From an uncultured Bacteroidales bacterium (lineage in GTDB: Bacteria > Bacteroidota > Bacteroidia > Bacteroidales > Paludibacteraceae), in assembly GCA_903912795.1 (NCBI GenBank), contig CAIWIS010000195.1, positions 1-6,479 of the forward strand: a DNA stretch of 6,479 bases, given 5' to 3'. Position numbers and translations under genes: made by a program. The notes beneath the pieces are model-generated. The model ran no database searches and was not told the origin of the DNA. It saw only the letters and a program-made list of their open reading frames with translations. Within the stretch, counting starts at the first letter, position 1. Every line of letters begins with the position of its first letter. Shown here one piece after another: positions 4,708 through 6,479 of the stretch.

Positions 4708-6479
4708 ATGAATGTCACAAGAAATATAAAAACAGATTCTGAAGCGCCGCTAGCTGATTTTTTTCAGGCAATAACCGAAAATGCATCCGATGGTATAGTG
4801 GTGCTAAATACTGAGTTAAAATTCTGTTACGTAAGTCATAGTGCATTTAAGATGTTTGGTTTTAAGCTAAGCGACATTTCAAACGTAAACCCAAATGAGT
4901 TAACTCACCCCGAAGATTTGGCTTATGTGCTGCCTGAACTGCATAAAATGCTCGAAAATCCTGCATATATTCCCATTTTAACATATCGTTTTTTGAAAAA
5001 GAATGGAGAATGGTTGTGGATTGAATCTACATTTACCAATTTATTTGCCAATTCATCAGTAAATGGTATAGTTATCAACTTTCGAGATGTGTCCGAACGT
5101 ATTGAACATGTTCAAAAAATTAAATTGAACGAAGAGCGGTATCGTTTAACACAAGAAGTGGCACTTATTGGGAGCTGGGAGTATTATATTGATGAAGATA
5201 AATACTGGAACTCAACACAGCTACGTGAAATTTTTGGACTTGATGCTGACGTTCAGGATATTAATCAGGCAATAGTTGATTGTATTATCAATAACGAGAT
5301 TGTTACAAATGCTCTAAATGCACTTATTTACAAGAATATACCTTATGAAATTGAATTTGATATAATAAGGAAAAATGATGGTTTAAGGAGAACAATTTAT
5401 AGCAAAGGTCAGCTTGTTGACGATACTATAAACCAAACAAAACTAGTGCGAGGTATACTCAGAGATATTACGAATGAGAAAAATGAACACGAAAAATTAA
5501 AACAATCGCAAGCATTATTGGAAGCAACACTTAAACATAATCGTTTTAGTGTTTGGAGTGTTGATTTAAATCATAGTTTATTATTTGCTAACGACACATT
5601 TAAGTCAGAGTTTAAAAATTCATTTGGAGTTGATTTAACCGTTGGAATGAATGTTGTAAAGGTACTTCCTGAAGTTTTACGGCCACTGTGGTTGGATAGA
5701 TACGTAAGAACATTTTCAAATCATTCTTTTGTTGAAATTGACGAAATAGACTTTGGCAATCATAAAATATTTATTGAAGTGTCAACCACACCAATTGTTG
5801 TGGATCGTAAGGTTATTGGTGCATCGTTTTACGGCGAAAATATTACTGACCGAAAACAATCCCAACTCAGTTTGCAAGAAAAAACGGAGAGTTTAAGTGT
5901 TAATACATTGAATTTGAGAAGTACATTACGTATAACGTCCGAATTTATTAAGCATAAAGGTGGAAAGATTGATTACGAGATGATTACATCCGAATTACTA
6001 GCTATATCAGGAGCCAAATATGTTGTGATTAATACTTATGAAGGTGAATATGCTACTACTAAATCGGTAAGTGGTTTAACAAATTTCAAAGAGTTGGCAT
6101 TAAAATACATTGGTTATGATATATTTGATAGAAAATGGAATAGACATGCTGTAATTGATAAAATGCTATATGAAAAAAAGATTGAACGACTTAAATCGTT
6201 GACGGATTTAACTCATTTTGATATTAAAGAAAACATTAGTCATTTTATCGAAAAAGTATTTTCGCTAGGCGAAGTTGTAATGGTTGCAGTAGAAGGCAAT
6301 GAGCGAATTGTAGGAAATTTGGTATTTATTTATGATAAAAATAATCAATTTAAGAATCAAGAATTAATCGAAATGTTCAGTTACCAACTAGGTCAGTATA
6401 TTGAGCGAACAAATGCGGAGGTAGCGCTAATTAATAAAATGGAAGAGATGGAACGTTTCCATAGGTTGACTGTAAATAG
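4708..6479 (+). CDS. Cytoplasmic PAS-PAS-PAS-GAF-like sensor protein, probable histidine kinase, N-terminal 590 residues
   Basis: The frame is open from the ATG at 4708 through the right edge (590 codons plus 2 bases), so the catalytic end is missing. An in-frame TAA at 4693 leaves this ATG as the first start. Domains by pattern: PAS 1 at about 16-131 (ITENASDGIVVLN, the FLKKNGEWLWIE strand, ending in FRDVSERIE); PAS 2 at about 143-258 (RYRLTQEVALIGSWEY, ending in ILRDITNEKNE); PAS 3 at about 264-383 (ending in ENITDRKQS); a GAF-like region at about 400-570 (ITSEFI, GAKYVVINTY, IVGNLVFIY, a terminal helix before ERTNAEVAL). The last residues, KMEEMERFHRLTVN, are the type of helix that joins PAS or GAF sensors to a HisKA domain in Bacteroidota kinases; that is why a kinase is inferred. 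No transmembrane segment or signal peptide is present, so the input is probably intracellular. The ligand is unknown. It has its own promoter at 4608-4638. Confidence 0.85.
   Translation, partial: MNVTRNIKTDSEAPLADFFQAITENASDGIVVLNTELKFCYVSHSAFKMFGFKLSDISNVNPNELTHPEDLAYVLPELHKMLENPAYIPILTYRFLKKNGEWLWIESTFTNLFANSSVNGIVINFRDVSERIEHVQKIKLNEERYRLTQEVALIGSWEYYIDEDKYWNSTQLREIFGLDADVQDINQAIVDCIINNEIVTNALNALIYKNIPYEIEFDIIRKNDGLRRTIYSKGQLVDDTINQTKLVRGILRDITNEKNEHEKLKQSQALLEATLKHNRFSVWSVDLNHSLLFANDTFKSEFKNSFGVDLTVGMNVVKVLPEVLRPLWLDRYVRTFSNHSFVEIDEIDFGNHKIFIEVSTTPIVVDRKVIGASFYGENITDRKQSQLSLQEKTESLSVNTLNLRSTLRITSEFIKHKGGKIDYEMITSELLAISGAKYVVINTYEGEYATTKSVSGLTNFKELALKYIGYDIFDRKWNRHAVIDKMLYEKKIERLKSLTDLTHFDIKENISHFIEKVFSLGEVVMVAVEGNERIVGNLVFIYDKNNQFKNQELIEMFSYQLGQYIERTNAEVALINKMEEMERFHRLTVN

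Noticed and set aside
6477..6479. TAG at the very end of the window as stop of the sensor gene
   Set aside because: It is out of frame; the last in-frame codons are GTA AAT followed by the incomplete AG.

Overview
The window is AT-rich and looks like chromosomal DNA of a Bacteroidota bacterium. Three observations support this. Upstream regions carry the phylum's TTG-N19-20-TAnnTTTG promoter architecture instead of -35/-10 boxes, and Shine-Dalgarno sequences are absent. One gene encodes a secreted protein whose C-terminus looks like a type IX secretion (T9SS) sorting domain. ArgRS has the K-M-x-S-R-x-G signature in the form KMKSREG. I cannot name the order or genus from sequence alone.

Layout, left to right. 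Minus strand: the N-terminal 207 residues of a predicted TPR-like lipoprotein run off the left edge (1-621), and upstream of it lies a complete arginyl-tRNA synthetase gene, argS (708-2501). They are 86 bp apart with no clear terminator between them, so read-through is possible. The gap also holds a duplicated promoter-like sequence that could drive the lipoprotein on its own. A good argS promoter at 2524-2553 fixes the argS start at 2501 rather than at an upstream in-frame ATG.

Next comes a divergent, gene-poor stretch (2554-3326). Its left part holds nothing I can assign. Its right end has a palindrome/direct-repeat cluster (3159-3196) directly against a Bacteroidota-type promoter (3200-3230).

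Plus strand: a 300-residue secreted protein (3327-4229) has a signal peptide, an N-terminal module of the kind seen in T9SS cargo, a Val/Pro repeat linker, a Lys-rich linker and a CTD-like tail. A strong stem-loop follows (4284-4333). After a further 175 bp without any ORF comes a second stem-loop terminator (4510-4556). A triple TATGTT motif (4571-4601) and a promoter (4608-4638) then precede a cytoplasmic PAS-PAS-PAS-GAF-like sensor protein (4708 to the right edge). This sensor is probably a histidine kinase whose catalytic part lies outside the window.

The genes do not form an obvious single system: housekeeping translation, an envelope lipoprotein, a secreted protein and a sensor sit in separately promoted units. 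I see no CRISPR array, insertion sequence, tRNA, rRNA or defence locus. The least explained parts are the orphan terminator with its 175-bp non-coding stretch, the operator-like repeats at two promoters, and the repeat-built linker of the secreted protein.
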